This document shows positions 44,614-55,570 of a stretch of 64,000 bases of DNA, in pieces. The number at the start of each line of letters is the position of its first letter. The stretch's first letter is position 1. The DNA is taken from assembly GCA_036873135.1 (NCBI GenBank), contig JAPTYO010000023.1, forward strand, positions 4,475,834 through 4,539,833. Direction: 5' to 3'. The stretch is from Clarkia xantiana subsp. parviflora. Lineage: Eukaryota > Streptophyta > Magnoliopsida > Myrtales > Onagraceae. The notes beneath the pieces were generated by a model that was not told where the DNA came from, searched no databases, and worked only from the letters and a program-made list of their open reading frames with translations. A program made the translations under genes and the position numbers.

Positions 44614-46877
44614 TGATGCATATTGTATACACATCTATCTTTGAAATTAGAGATTTATATGGGTCCTTTTCTTTTTTTAAAAATTAATAACTACCCCATA
44701 TATAGCTAGATTTTACACGTTTGAAGCTTTGTAATTCATTGGTCATGCAATATATAATTAATATCTATCTAGCACTTTTGCAACAAGATTACACCAAACC
44801 CCCAGATAATAGCACAGACAAAACAAGGGCATCACTTTTTAAACCCCCTAGTACATGACTAAGACCAGAAACATTGTTTAACCAGTGAACAAAAGCAATG
44901 CACAAATTCTACTGAGATATATGCATTTGCATATATGCTTGAAACACAGGTGCCTACTGGGGGTGGGAAGATCTAATCGCGTATTCGATATTCGATGTGT
45001 AAAAAGTCGATGGTGACTAGGAAACCTGATGCGCGACAAAGTGTGACGAGCAAGTCTTTGAATTTCCAGTCAAATCAAACCCTAAGATTCTTCAATTTAA
45101 ACATTGATATATAATTAACTTGCTCCTTAATGGTGTCCCTAATAATTTTGAAGGGAATCAAATTAACCATTATTGGTGAAAGAGAAGTTCTTGATCATCC
45201 CTCTTCAAGAAATGGTCAAGAACATGTATATTAATTAATTAAAGACAAATAAATGTCCTTATCTACTAAAAGGAAAAGGACCCACTCTATCTTCTCATCA
45301 TTGGTTAGAGAAAAGAAACAGAATCAACCTGCAAAATAATTAGGGCATTGATTGAAGCACCCTATATTATTCTCTTTTTACATGATGCTTTCTTTGATTT
45401 GATGCAAAACCCTTTATACTATAACCTAACCCTTATTTATATGGTTCATCTTTAGGGTTTTCGGTAAATTTGTTTGTTTTTTTACACATATTTGTTTCAC
45501 GCTGTTGTTATTTGCACCAAATGTTAACGGTCGTTAACTAACAGTGTGCACAAACATATTTGATGCATCATTAACAACACACAAAACATGTCGGTGCAAA
45601 TGCCTATCATCATATTGTAAATATATATGTTGATGTTTATATTGTTGAAGTGTATAATATTATGCCGAATATCTTCACTAACAAGTTCAAAACTTACGAA
45701 ATAATTGAAGCGTACATCTTATTCTTGGTATCAGAGCACCAAATTCCTAGTCCCGGTGACGTCATTTAAAGAAAAAAAAATGTCAAAAAAACTCAACTTA
45801 AAAGCGATGTGCTTAGTTGAAACTCATTAATGTATGGACCCAAATGAGGTCAACACCAAGGTGATGATCATGTTGAAAGTCATAGTATGTACCCAAGTGA
45901 GGTCAAGATTGAAGTAACCAGAATGATGTGTAAGTAAGTATCTATAAGAGTACATGCCGAATGCTTTCATTCTAAGTACAAACTTATGAGACTGTTGGTT
46001 AAAACACACCATGTTATTCTTAAAATATACCGACATTGATGTCATATTTTACCCTAGCTAGGTCCAATCACTTCAATAAAAAAAAACGGTATTTTTCTCA
46101 CTTTACATAATTACCTCGAATACATCACTTTCTTTACTTTTGGGCCCTATAAATAAGCTCATTCATTCACTACATTTATCTTCATCGCTCCCAATTCATT
46201 CCCGTAAATCGATTATCTTGTATTATTGCGTTCATGATTGAAGCCCAAGATTGTAAAATTGGGTGAGGATCAGGTAATCTGCATCCTGAGGTTTAGATCA
46301 TTGCAATATATCATCACATGATCACAGTATATGTAGAATTTTGATATAATCCTTGGGATGCAGATTACGTATTCCTTACTGTCAATTCATGCCCATCATG
46401 TATATTAGAAGAATAGTGTGCAGGGAATCTAGGGTTTAGGCTTCAACGGTTGAATGGCGATGATATATTGGTGTTAAAGTATGAATATATAATTTACCAA
46501 AAAAAAGTAGGTATATATAAGAAGTTTCTCGAATACTTTTACTAACGAATTCGAGTTTATAGTAAATTAGTTGATTAAGGTGTATGTGCATATCTTTTTC
46601 TTACTGACAATCGGAAAATGCAAAATCAAGGTAAGGAAATTTTTATTAATTTGGTCCTTTAAAATATTACATTTGCCTTCCAAAATTATTTTACATATTG
46701 ATTGTTTGCTCTTAATTCAGGTCTTGCTCTGAACAAAATTTTTGGCTTCGTCCCTGCACGTCGATATGAGTTTTTTTATCTACTTGAACTAAAATCAGTA
46801 AAAAAAACCATGTCCGATTTTGAAATGCCGAAAAAATTAATAAAATTCGAATCAAGAAAACACCTTGTTTTAAAACA
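44614..46877. other. Intergenic, 2.3 kb
   Basis: No gene. Two items only: a PBS-like TTGGTATCAGAGC at 45725-45737 without recognisable flanking LTRs, and a CCTATAAATAAGC core-promoter-like motif at about 46150. Short ORFs lack recognisable content. Confidence 0.4.
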
Positions 46878-47624
46878 TCACTGAGATCTAAGCAAGAACA
46901 CGCTGAGTTCTTGGCTGCCGAGGCACCTATCGGGGTTGATCAGATGGAAAGACTCCGAATCGGAGTTACCCACCACATGCTCGTAGTTGGCTCGCATGTA
47001 CATGACGGACTCCGTCGATGGCCCAGCCGGAATAACTCCGGCGCCGACAGTCACCGACTGCATGATCTTGAGCAGCTGCCTGGTCTGCTCCGTCATCTTT
47101 CTCCTGGCAGCGAACCCTAGCTTCCGACCGTTGCAGGAGACTGTCCAGATGGGGACTGACCGGAGCGGGCAGGAGGCAAGGTCTGGGTTCTTGCCGGAGG
47201 AAGCGGCGGAGGATTCCAGCGCGAGGCGGACGAGTTCGCCGGAGCGCATCTCCTGGACGAGTTGCTGGGTCGGGACGGAGAGCTCGATGAGGAGGTAGGG
47301 TTTGGCGGAGAGGCGGTCATGCTGCACGCAGAACCACATGTGGCCACGGCGGGCCCCGAAGATTGTTCCGATGACCATCGTCTTTGACGGCCGTGCCGAC
47401 GAGGGAGCGGCGCCGTCTGAAACGTTGCCGTCCTCGGCGAGTTGGACCGAAGAACGTAAATTCAGGTGGGGGTCGTCATCTTCATCTTCACGGAGGGAGG
47501 TGCTGAGGCGTTTCTTGGTGGGCGGAGATGCGGCCGGTGCTCCGGCGAAGCAAGGGAGGAAGAGGCGGTAGAAGAGGTGGATCTTGGTGACTTGTTCCTG
47601 CGGATTGTTGTTCTTTTGCTTCAT
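46878..47624 (-). CDS. MIZU-KUSSEI 1-like protein (DUF617 family)
   Basis: Intronless, 248 residues. The DUF617/MIZ1 domain spans about 85-245 with the family motifs GTIFGARRGHMWFCVQHDR, AKPYLLIELSVPTQQLVQEM, WTVSCNGRKLGFAARRKM, MQSVTVGAGVIP, VMYMRANYEHVVGNSDSESF and the ending NPDRCLGSQELSVFLLRSQ. The N-terminal 85 residues are low-complexity, acidic and Ser-rich, as in other members. Arabidopsis MIZ1 is needed for root hydrotropism and associates with the endoplasmic reticulum membrane; which of the many paralogues this is cannot be told, so no symbol is given. The first ATG of the frame is taken as start; MIZ1 itself is somewhat longer. A TATATTAG-like box lies about 125 bases upstream. 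Confidence 0.93.
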   Translation of the reverse strand: MKQKNNNPQEQVTKIHLFYRLFLPCFAGAPAASPPTKKRLSTSLREDEDDDPHLNLRSSVQLAEDGNVSDGAAPSSARPSKTMVIGTIFGARRGHMWFCVQHDRLSAKPYLLIELSVPTQQLVQEMRSGELVRLALESSAASSGKNPDLASCPLRSVPIWTVSCNGRKLGFAARRKMTEQTRQLLKIMQSVTVGAGVIPAGPSTESVMYMRANYEHVVGNSDSESFHLINPDRCLGSQELSVFLLRSQ

Positions 47625-49640
47625 TGGCTACTGCAGATTGATATCAACGGTGAAGGTGACTTTTGTGGCGTTTCTTGAAATTCCGGCGACGGAGAGAGAA
47701 TTTTGCGGCGGGAGATGGATTTGGCGATTTGGGAAGGCGGGAACTAATATAGCCGTTAGGTTTTGCCAGGAGGATGAAGAAATGGGGTGACAACACGTGT
47801 CCAGATGCAGTTGGATGCGGATGATTGGGGCCTGAGCCGGTTAAAGTGAACCGGGCTTTTGCAGCTTTAGACCAGTCAAACTTGACAGCATGTACTGTTT
47901 AAATCTTCACTATATACAGTAAAGAGCACCCTCAAGCTCAAGTTTACTCATTATATTTTGCACCATTTTATTTAGTAATGTAATATTTTATTTACCAACT
48001 CAAAAAATAATCAGATTTTAGAGAAACTCTATTTGTAAATTATTAATTGCTTCTTATAAATTTAAAAATATTAACTTTTACTTTACTTTTTAAATTCTAT
48101 AGTACAACTTAAACTATTTTCTACCAAAAATCCGTTTTTTTTTTTTCAAACATACAATATTACTTTTTTTCATATTTATTGGATCTCTAGTAAAACATTA
48201 TATTAGAGCAATTACTAATAATATTATAGTAAAATAGAGCTAAATAAAAATCTTAAAACTTGAAATTGATAAGTTTTTTTCTTACTGAATTGAATGAGGT
48301 GTTACAAAATAATACTAAGGATCTTACAAAATAATGAGATCTTGCACTAAAATAATGGAGATTTAGAGTATATTATCCTTCAGGAATAAACCAATGATCC
48401 AAATACAACTACTTAATAATGGGATGACGTTTATCACCCAATTTTAATATGTGACTCTGCCAATGGCCAAGTAAAATACATGATGAATAAAACCTGGCAA
48501 AAGTTAATGTTTAGAAAATCAATCAATTTTTTCATCATATTTTGGCAAATGAACAAACTACTAGCTGATATTTTGTTATTTGAGAAAAAAAAATGATAGT
48601 TATTTTTCTTCATTACATGCTCAGCACGTGGATGATTCTTTTCAAATTAGTCTGATATATTAACAAAGTTACAATTTGTACGTGTAAAACCTTATTAAGC
48701 TAGCAAAATGTTCGGAAAAAAACTTCAAACTAGCAATTTCTGTAAGTATTGAAATATGATCTAACAATTTTCAAAAAGCAAATTGGTCAAATCAATTTTA
48801 TAATTTTTTTTGCTAAAATATAATAATTAAATTTTATATATATAGTTAGTAACTAAACCGCTACCTGGATTTTAATACAATTACAAATCGTTATCCAAAT
48901 TTTAAAATTACTACCTGAATTTTAATTTTCAAGCAAATTTTTACATCTGTTATAATATCCGTCAAATTGGAGAAAAATCAAAGCAAGTGTTGGTCACGTG
49001 AGTTATCTTGATGTGTACCAAAAGTTAAGGGACAAATCCATGAACTTTATTTAGGAGGCAAGAATTGAACTAGGGGAAACAATTAATGTAAAAAATATCA
49101 GGGAAAATGTAACATTTTAAACTTTAAAGGGTTAAATTGAGAAAAATACAATTTTTAGGATTAAAACTGTACATCAACAAAAATTGAAGGGGGAAATTGC
49201 TCCCTTCGTTCCTACGTAGCTTCGTCCCAAAAAGGGATTCACGAATAAATTAAAGTGATTGTAACAAAAGACATTCAATTTGGATGTTTAATTGAAATAC
49301 ATTGTTGGAAATGTGCGGATGTCCAATTGAAGATATTGCTATGCAATTCTTTCAGTTTATTACCGAATTCATATTGTATACACATCAAAAGACCACACAT
49401 GGCCGAAACATGCTTATTTTATGTTCTTGCAAATCGTAACGTAAAGCAATTTGCTCATAAGTTAAAAAATCAAATAACCAATTTTAATAAAGTTCGGCTA
49501 GAGTTTGTAATTTACTCAAAGTTAAGGTTGATTTGGTTATTAGCCCTAATTATATCATTAACACAAAAGAAGCTTATGTTCCAGGCCCAAAGAATATAAT
49601 GACCCAGGCCCGTTCGGCCCGATAAAAGAACCCGAACAAC
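47625..49640. other. Divergent intergenic region between MIZ1-like and PRA1 genes
   Basis: The two genes are transcribed away from each other. 47625-47780 is probably the promoter and leader of the MIZ1-like gene. 47900-49600 is AT-rich with no ORF of recognisable content and no clear transposon ends; an isolated GGGTTAAATTG at 49128 has no inverted partner that I could find. Confidence 0.4.
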
Positions 49641-49940
49641 AATGTCCGAAACAGCGCGTCATTTCCAGTTACGTGGCTCGTTCGCCTTTACCTCGACGGT
49701 GTCACTCTGTACTTCCGATCGGAGAATACTTACCGTGAAGAGAAACAGCATCACAAAACCTCCGGTGGCGTCAATTGAGCTCTCCGTACAACTGCACTCG
49801 CCGGCAATCATCATTCCGTTCAACGGTTCGACATCCCAATCAAGTATCAACGACTTGTCTTGGCCTTCTAGGATTCTTTCTCCTTCCTAGGGTTTGGTAT
49901 CCAGCTCGAGCAGAAATAGTGGATAAACACAGCTGCAGCT

Positions 49941-51982
49941 ATGGATTGGGGAAATGTAACGGCGGAGGATTTGATGGACGCGCTCCGTGAAGTGGAGTGG
50001 TCGTCGCCGCCCCGTCCGGTTCCTGAATTCTTCTCCAAGTTCACTGTCCCCAGATCTTACGCCAAGTGGAATAGTCGCCTCAAGTGCAATCTCTACTAGT
50101 AATTTCCTTGATCGTTCTCCGATTATCTTATCATTTTCTATTTTCATAGAGCCTCAGCTTCTTGCTGTTGGAGTTGTTTCTTTTCTGCTTGTGGCGATGA
50201 TTATTAAATAGTTATACCTTATAGAAAATGAATGAATTGAAACCTCCTCCTATCACACTGCGTAATTTGAGTTCAGAGAGTAAGACAGTTTCATCTAATT
50301 GCTATGTGAGTTTGTGCTAATACATAGATTTTAATATTATTTCGAGTTTCTGAATTATGCATGTTTTCAACTATTTGGAGCCTAATATGGCCGAATTTCT
50401 GTTTTGGTGATCTTTAATCGGAGACCATACCTTTACTGGGCACGAGCAAGTTATTCTATGACCGCATTGAGATGCACATTTCTGAAATTGCTGAGTTTTT
50501 AAATCCATCATATTGTCTGCCACTTGGGATTTTTAATTTTGATTGTTGTTAGTGTTGACAATATCTGCTTGCTTATTGGATCATCTAAATTGATCATATC
50601 TTTTATCATGATCATACTCTCTCTGTTGCAGGATTGGCCATTATCGTGTTTCATTATCTGCATTAGCAGATGAATCATCAAGAAGTCCTAATGTCTTTGT
50701 TTTGTATTGGTGACTTGCAGTTATAGGACTAATTACTTCATTATGGTCGTTTTTATTCTTGGTAAGTATGTCCTTTTCATTGTAAATTGAATCTTTTTTC
50801 TTTTTTTCTATCCATTCTAAATGAGATCAAACTTCACTTGTTTGATTGCTCAGGAATTTGGTTTCTTAGAAGGCCACTTGCTATTATTGCTGCTCTACTA
50901 ACAGCTCTTACCATTGCCTTCCTCAATGATAGGTAAACATATATTAATTGCAACATTTTGTACTATTTATGATGATCTCTCGGTTGAAATGGGACTGTGA
51001 CTAGATGTAACTGAATTTATATTGGAAAAGGCAGTTGGGGTATTTCTGCTTCGTCTTGTTGATACCAAAACGTAGCTTTGCCATCAGTACTCTTGTCTTG
51101 TGACTCAACATTTTCTTTTCAACTATTTATATAAAAGACAGATTCAGCTATTGTTAGAATCTGTCCGCGAAGACATTAAAACCAAATTCCTGCTAATATA
51201 GGTTATGAGCTTGTCAATTAATCCCCATGAACTTATTTCTAGACACTAGAAGCTTATATAGGGTTAAACAGGATCCTCCTTATTATGCTCAGTTGAGTTG
51301 AACTAACTGTGCTGCTCTTCCCGTGTTTGGTAAACTACAGCTTTGCTGCTACTTTTAGTGAAAAAGTGACGAGGACTGTGAGGAAAATCTCACCTCATCT
51401 TGCTCATAAAATGAGGCCTCCCCACACGTAAGTCATATAATTACGCTGCAGTTACTTTTTTAATCCCCAATCTGTATTATACCTTTTTACCGACCATTTA
51501 AACTTATCATCGGTTGGTGCAGACCTGTTATACGAGGCCGTCCAACAGCCAAAAGAACGGTTCACATATGTGGTCAACCTCGTTTGTTGTTTGTCTCATT
51601 ATTCTCTTTGGGTATGTATGTATGTACATATGTTGTTGAATCTGGCTATCATTCATTTACCTTGATGGTTGATGATGTTACATTCCTCCTCTGTATGATG
51701 CAGCAAGTATTGCCCTTTGGTTTGCCTCGAGTGGACTCTTAAGCGTTGTTTGGGCACTTTCGATAGGACTACTGGGTATGTGCTCACTCACTCACTAAAT
51801 CAAAACTTGTCTTAACTTAATTACTTGGTAATAATTTGAGTAATCTTTTTGTTTTGATTGGATTGATTGATTGATCAGCAACTATAGTCCATGCAAGTTT
51901 TAGAAGTCCGAACCTGAAAGCTCGGTTGAACACGTTCCGGGAAGAGTTCCGTGCAGTTTGGCGCAATTACAGTGAGCTCTAA
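49941..51982 (+). CDS. PRA1A: PRA1 family protein A (prenylated Rab acceptor), seven exons
   Basis: Exons: 49941-50098, 50721-50761, 50854-50932, 51341-51427, 51523-51611, 51704-51775, 51879-51982. All GT-AG, phases consistent, 209 residues. The N-terminus MDWGNVTAEDLMDALREVEW and the block SKFTVPRSYAKWNSRLKCN identify the plant PRA1 clade A. Two hydrophobic regions follow, about residues 58-90 and 143-178, each probably a membrane hairpin, with a basic linker (KMRPP, RGRPTAKR) between. The C-terminus ends RNYSEL. PRA1 proteins are small integral membrane proteins of ER, Golgi and endosomes that bind prenylated Rab GTPases in vesicle traffic. Length agrees with the family (about 200-210). The 5' leader lies in about 49640-49940. 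Confidence 0.94.
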
Positions 51983-52330
51983 GCACAGTAGTAAATTTAG
52001 TCTTTCATTGAATCCATAATAGTAATGCCCTTGAATACATTTGGTTGTGTATATACTATATGCTGGATTCCTTGTGGTTTGAATAGGTTTTATTTCTTTT
52101 ATTTTCCTTGTATATTCATCATCTTCAAACAATTTTGTTGTATGTTTGTCACACAGTGAGACTCAATATATTTTCTAGTTTTAAGATCCTAATATCAACC
52201 CCTACTAACTAAATAGTTGATATTGCTAATCGTTGTTCCGAATTTAAATTTTTGGCATTCGGTGTCTCAGCTATCAAATCGGTTAATTTCCAATTTAGCT
52301 ATTAAATTGGTTAATTTCCAATTGATATTT
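51983..52330. other. 3' flank of PRA1A
   Basis: Probable 3' UTR to about 52150, then AT-rich sequence up to the MITE. Confidence 0.4.
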
Positions 52331-53056
52331 GGGTTAAGAACCTATGAAAAGTCTGAACTATTACCCATGTTAACGGGAGAGGTCTGAAATTTAAAAAGTT
52401 AATAACGAATGTCTGAAATTTCAGTTTTGTTGATTTGAGGTTTTCCGTCCATTTTTAGGGTTAAATTTAACAGAATTGTGTGAAATGACATTTTTGCCCC
52501 TTTAATATTTTGTTTTATTCAATATTTTATTTAAGTAAATGTGAAATGACAATTTTACCCCTAAAGTCAAATTAAAACTACCCAACTCCGGCCACCCGAC
52601 TCCGGCCACCACCACCCGACTCCGGCCACCACCACCCGATTCCGGCCACCACCACCTCGGCTCCGGCGACCTGGCTCTGGCCACCACCTCAGCAAAAAAA
52701 CTCCGATCGGAGCCAAAAAAGCTCCGATCGGAGCCCAATCGGAGCCTTGGTGGTGGTTGCCGGAGTACGGTGGTGGTCGCCGGAGTACGGTGGTGGTCGT
52801 CGGAGTACAGGTTGGTGGTCGCCGGAGTACGGTTGGTGGAGCCGTGGTGGTTTCAAGGGCATTTTGGAAATTTATTTTATTTCCGGTCACATGCCAAGCA
52901 TGTGACCAACTTCCGTTAGTTTTAACGGAAAAAACTAACGGAGACCGTTGTTATCAACAAAACTGAAATTTCAGACCTTCGTTATTAACTTTTTAAATTT
53001 CAAACCTCTCCCGTTAACATGGGTGATAGTTCAGACCTTTCATAAGTTCTTAACCC
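52331..53056. mobile_element. Mutator-like long-TIR MITE
   Basis: 726 bases. The ends GGGTTAAGAACCTATGAAAA and TTCATAAGTTCTTAACCC open inverted arms of over 100 bases. The perfect 9-base target duplication TTGATATTT is at 52322-52330 and 53057-53065. The interior shares with the MITE at 17068 a GTCACATGCCAAGCATGTGA palindrome, CTCCGATCGGAGC palindromes and CCGGCGACC repeats. Pro/Gly-rich ORFs on both strands are repeat translations. Confidence 0.9.
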
Positions 53057-53522
53057 TTGATATTTCGAAAAAGTGAAAAAGATGTTTTGGTTACTTAAAA
53101 AACCCGTTTAAACGTCAAAACTTAAAATCAGTTAAGAGGAAAGCAACAAATTTTATAGTTAAACAGCTGAATATTAACATTTTAAATTTGGAAGGTTACT
53201 TGTGACTGTTTTTAAGTTAACTTTTTTCTATGTTCATCAATCTTCAAACGTTTTTTTAAATAACCCAAAAACCTCTTTGCTATGTTCTATCATTTTCGTT
53301 TGCCACGTTAGTTTTCTATCATTATGAAAAGTTTTTTCAATCGCACCGGTATTGATAGAGATCAATTGTTTCTTACTGGATGCGTTGATATTCATTTTTT
53401 TTTCTTCTAATTATTAACTGTTGACATAGGAATGGATGGGAATGGAGAAGAATATTAAAGATAGAATCAAATGATGTTTTACTAACCGATTGCCTTTTTT
53501 TATATCTAAAATAGAATTCAGT

Positions 53523-55072
53523 CTCAGCAGCAACAGCTGATATCTGCATTCCATAATGACACCAAATTACAGTGCTTACTTTGATAGTGCACAAATCCAC
53601 ATACCTGCTATCAGCTGCTTACCACTTTGATTTGCTTACTGCTAACCCCGTGTTCTTTTATCAAGTTAAGGCTGCCACAATCGTGCCTCCTGAATGCTCG
53701 GGAATGATTAGTCAATAGGCAAACAAATGCCACAATCCAGAAAAAAAACCCTTGAAATTTGAGTATGATACCCGTTGCTAGCATATGGTCTACAACTAAT
53801 ACTCGAGAAGTTTCAGTCAATTTTTTGGGCAACCTTGCATGACAAGTTTGTGGGGGTCAGTACAAACAAATTTGAGATTAATGTTATTGATTGCCACAAT
53901 ATTGATGAATGTAAGCACCAAGTTCGTACTTGTTCAAGTACACTGTTGGTTGAAGAGTATCTTCATCTGTACTCACCCCTGATATGATGCCAATTGCGAT
54001 AAATCAAAGATTAAATAACGGATACCCAGTTTTAACAACACAATTACATTTTTTTTTCTTACCTAGATGTCATGTCTTCATTGCAGGTAGGATTGAAGAT
54101 GCGTGCTCTACAAGAGCGAGACCAGCTCTTAGTATCTGAACAACCCAAAATATGAATTTGAGCAAATAGATTGACAAATTTTGGAGAAATTGGAATGTTC
54201 CATAACGAAATATTCACTGACCACACTTAGGGATGGCAACGGGTCTCGGGGCCCCGCTGACCCGCGGGGCCCCGACCCGGTTTTGACCCGAGGACCCGCC
54301 GACCCGCGGGTCACGGGTCGGGTTCGGGGCGGGGCGGACCCGGGTCGGGTCCGGGTCTAGGGGCACGGGGGCCCGTTGACCCGTCCCGAAATGCCTATAT
54401 ATATATATATATTTTTTTTTTTTAAGTTAATATAATGTAACATTTACTAAACAATATGGTAAATATAATACCTATATAAATAACATGGACCAAATTATAA
54501 ATAGATGTATATTTAGATTATTAGGATTTGTTAATTTGGATTTGGTGTTCGTATTTGAATTTTTATTTGGTGATGAATTTGATGTGTTTGTATTTGATTG
54601 ACCCGTGGGATTTTTGACCCGCCCCGACCCGCCCCGGGAGGTACACTAACCCGGGTCCGGGTCAGCCAGGCTGACCCGCGGGGCGGTTCGTGGCTGCGAA
54701 AACCCGCCCGACCTGCCCCGTTGCCATCCCTAACCACAATTGGTTCCCGTGGATCGATAAACTCAACAGAGGCAACAACCATTGGCGACTGGATATCACT
54801 GTTATAGTGGGATGGCAACACAAGGAATGAATTGAAGTTGTTAAACACTGAATCTAATGAAAACAGCAGTTTATGTTCAAAACCAAAGAATATTGCAGGC
54901 ATTGTAAAAATCAAGTAGTAGAAAGTAATCATTTTTGTTCTTAACTTACATACGAAGATAAAAAAAAAAAATCAAAACAGAAGCACCAAAAAGATATATA
55001 TATATATATATAAGTAGCAGCTCACCAACCAATCCCTAGAAGCTTCTTATATAAGTAGTCTCCCTTGCTCAA
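53523..55072 (-). pseudogene. Uracil phosphoribosyltransferase (UPRT) pseudogene
   Basis: Minus-strand exon relics, in order: 55072..55026 (RLLI, stop, EASRDWL); 54798..about 54738 (DIQSPMVVASVEFIDPREP); 54135..54063 (ILRAGLALVEHASSILPAMK then a stop); 53988..53940 (GVSTDEDTLQPTVYLNK); 53833..53772 (LPKKLTETSRVLVVDHMLAT); 53686..53623 (GTIVAAL, frameshift, LIKEHGVSSKQIKV); 53543..53523 (ISAVAA). The order and motifs are those of plant UPRT, which converts uracil and PRPP to UMP in the pyrimidine salvage pathway; the PRPP-binding loop would be VLVVDPMLATGG, here with His for Pro. Two nonsense codons (each where Tyr is expected), a one-base deletion near 53670, loss of the C-terminal domain and an hAT insertion at 54228 show it is dead. 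Most splice sites survive, so it arose from genomic DNA and not from a cDNA. Confidence 0.85.
54228..54732. mobile_element. Non-autonomous hAT element in the UPRT pseudogene
   Basis: 505 bases. Perfect inverted ends TAGGGATGGCAACGGG and CCCCGTTGCCATCCCTA. Target duplication ACCACACT (54220-54227) / ACCACAAT (54733-54740), 7 of 8 bases. Subterminal GACCCG / CGGGTC repeats, AT-rich centre. The same design as the hAT at 15900 but a different terminal sequence, so a different family. Confidence 0.88.
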
Positions 55073-55314
55073 CCATTGCATTTTCTGCACTTATTTTCAG
55101 AACAGATGAAGTGATTAAACTCACTTAAAAAACTAGCATCTCAAACTTCAATCCAAAACATTCAAAGACTTGAGTATTTCGGAATTTAGAAATTAAAAGA
55201 AAGATGAAATTATCAAAAGTATTAATAGATCAAAATGACTATATAAAAGAAGCTGCATTCTTTTCTGTAAGTGAATCATAAATCTTGGAATGGGAGAGAC
55301 CATATTAAAAATTC

Positions 55315-55556
55315 TCTGGTCTGAGGTTCCATCTTCGTTGAAGAATCGATCAGAGGTCTTGTTGTGGAGCTACATCGCGTGGGACTTCTTCTAACGAAGA
55401 ACTTGCACGTGGTTCCGACCAAAGGATCAGAACTCCCTCCACATCGTTCTTGGGCAGGAAAGCTAAAAGGTATGTGTACTAATTCCGTTGCGTAGATTAG
55501 ATTTCTTGCTAGTACACGTTTAGCATTCAGTAGTATTACGTCCCCATAATCCAACA
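55315..55556 (+). repeat. Truncated 5' LTR of the degenerate copia element
   Basis: Matches 63069-63310 with few differences. The left 320 bases of the LTR are missing at the junction near 55314, about 240 bases from the UPRT pseudogene. Confidence 0.85.
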
Positions 55557-55570
55557 GTGGTATCAGAGCC

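Noticed and set aside
52502..52966. Pro/Gly/Arg-rich ORFs on both strands
   Set aside because: Translations of CCGGCCACCACC-type repeats inside the MITE at 52331; no domain.
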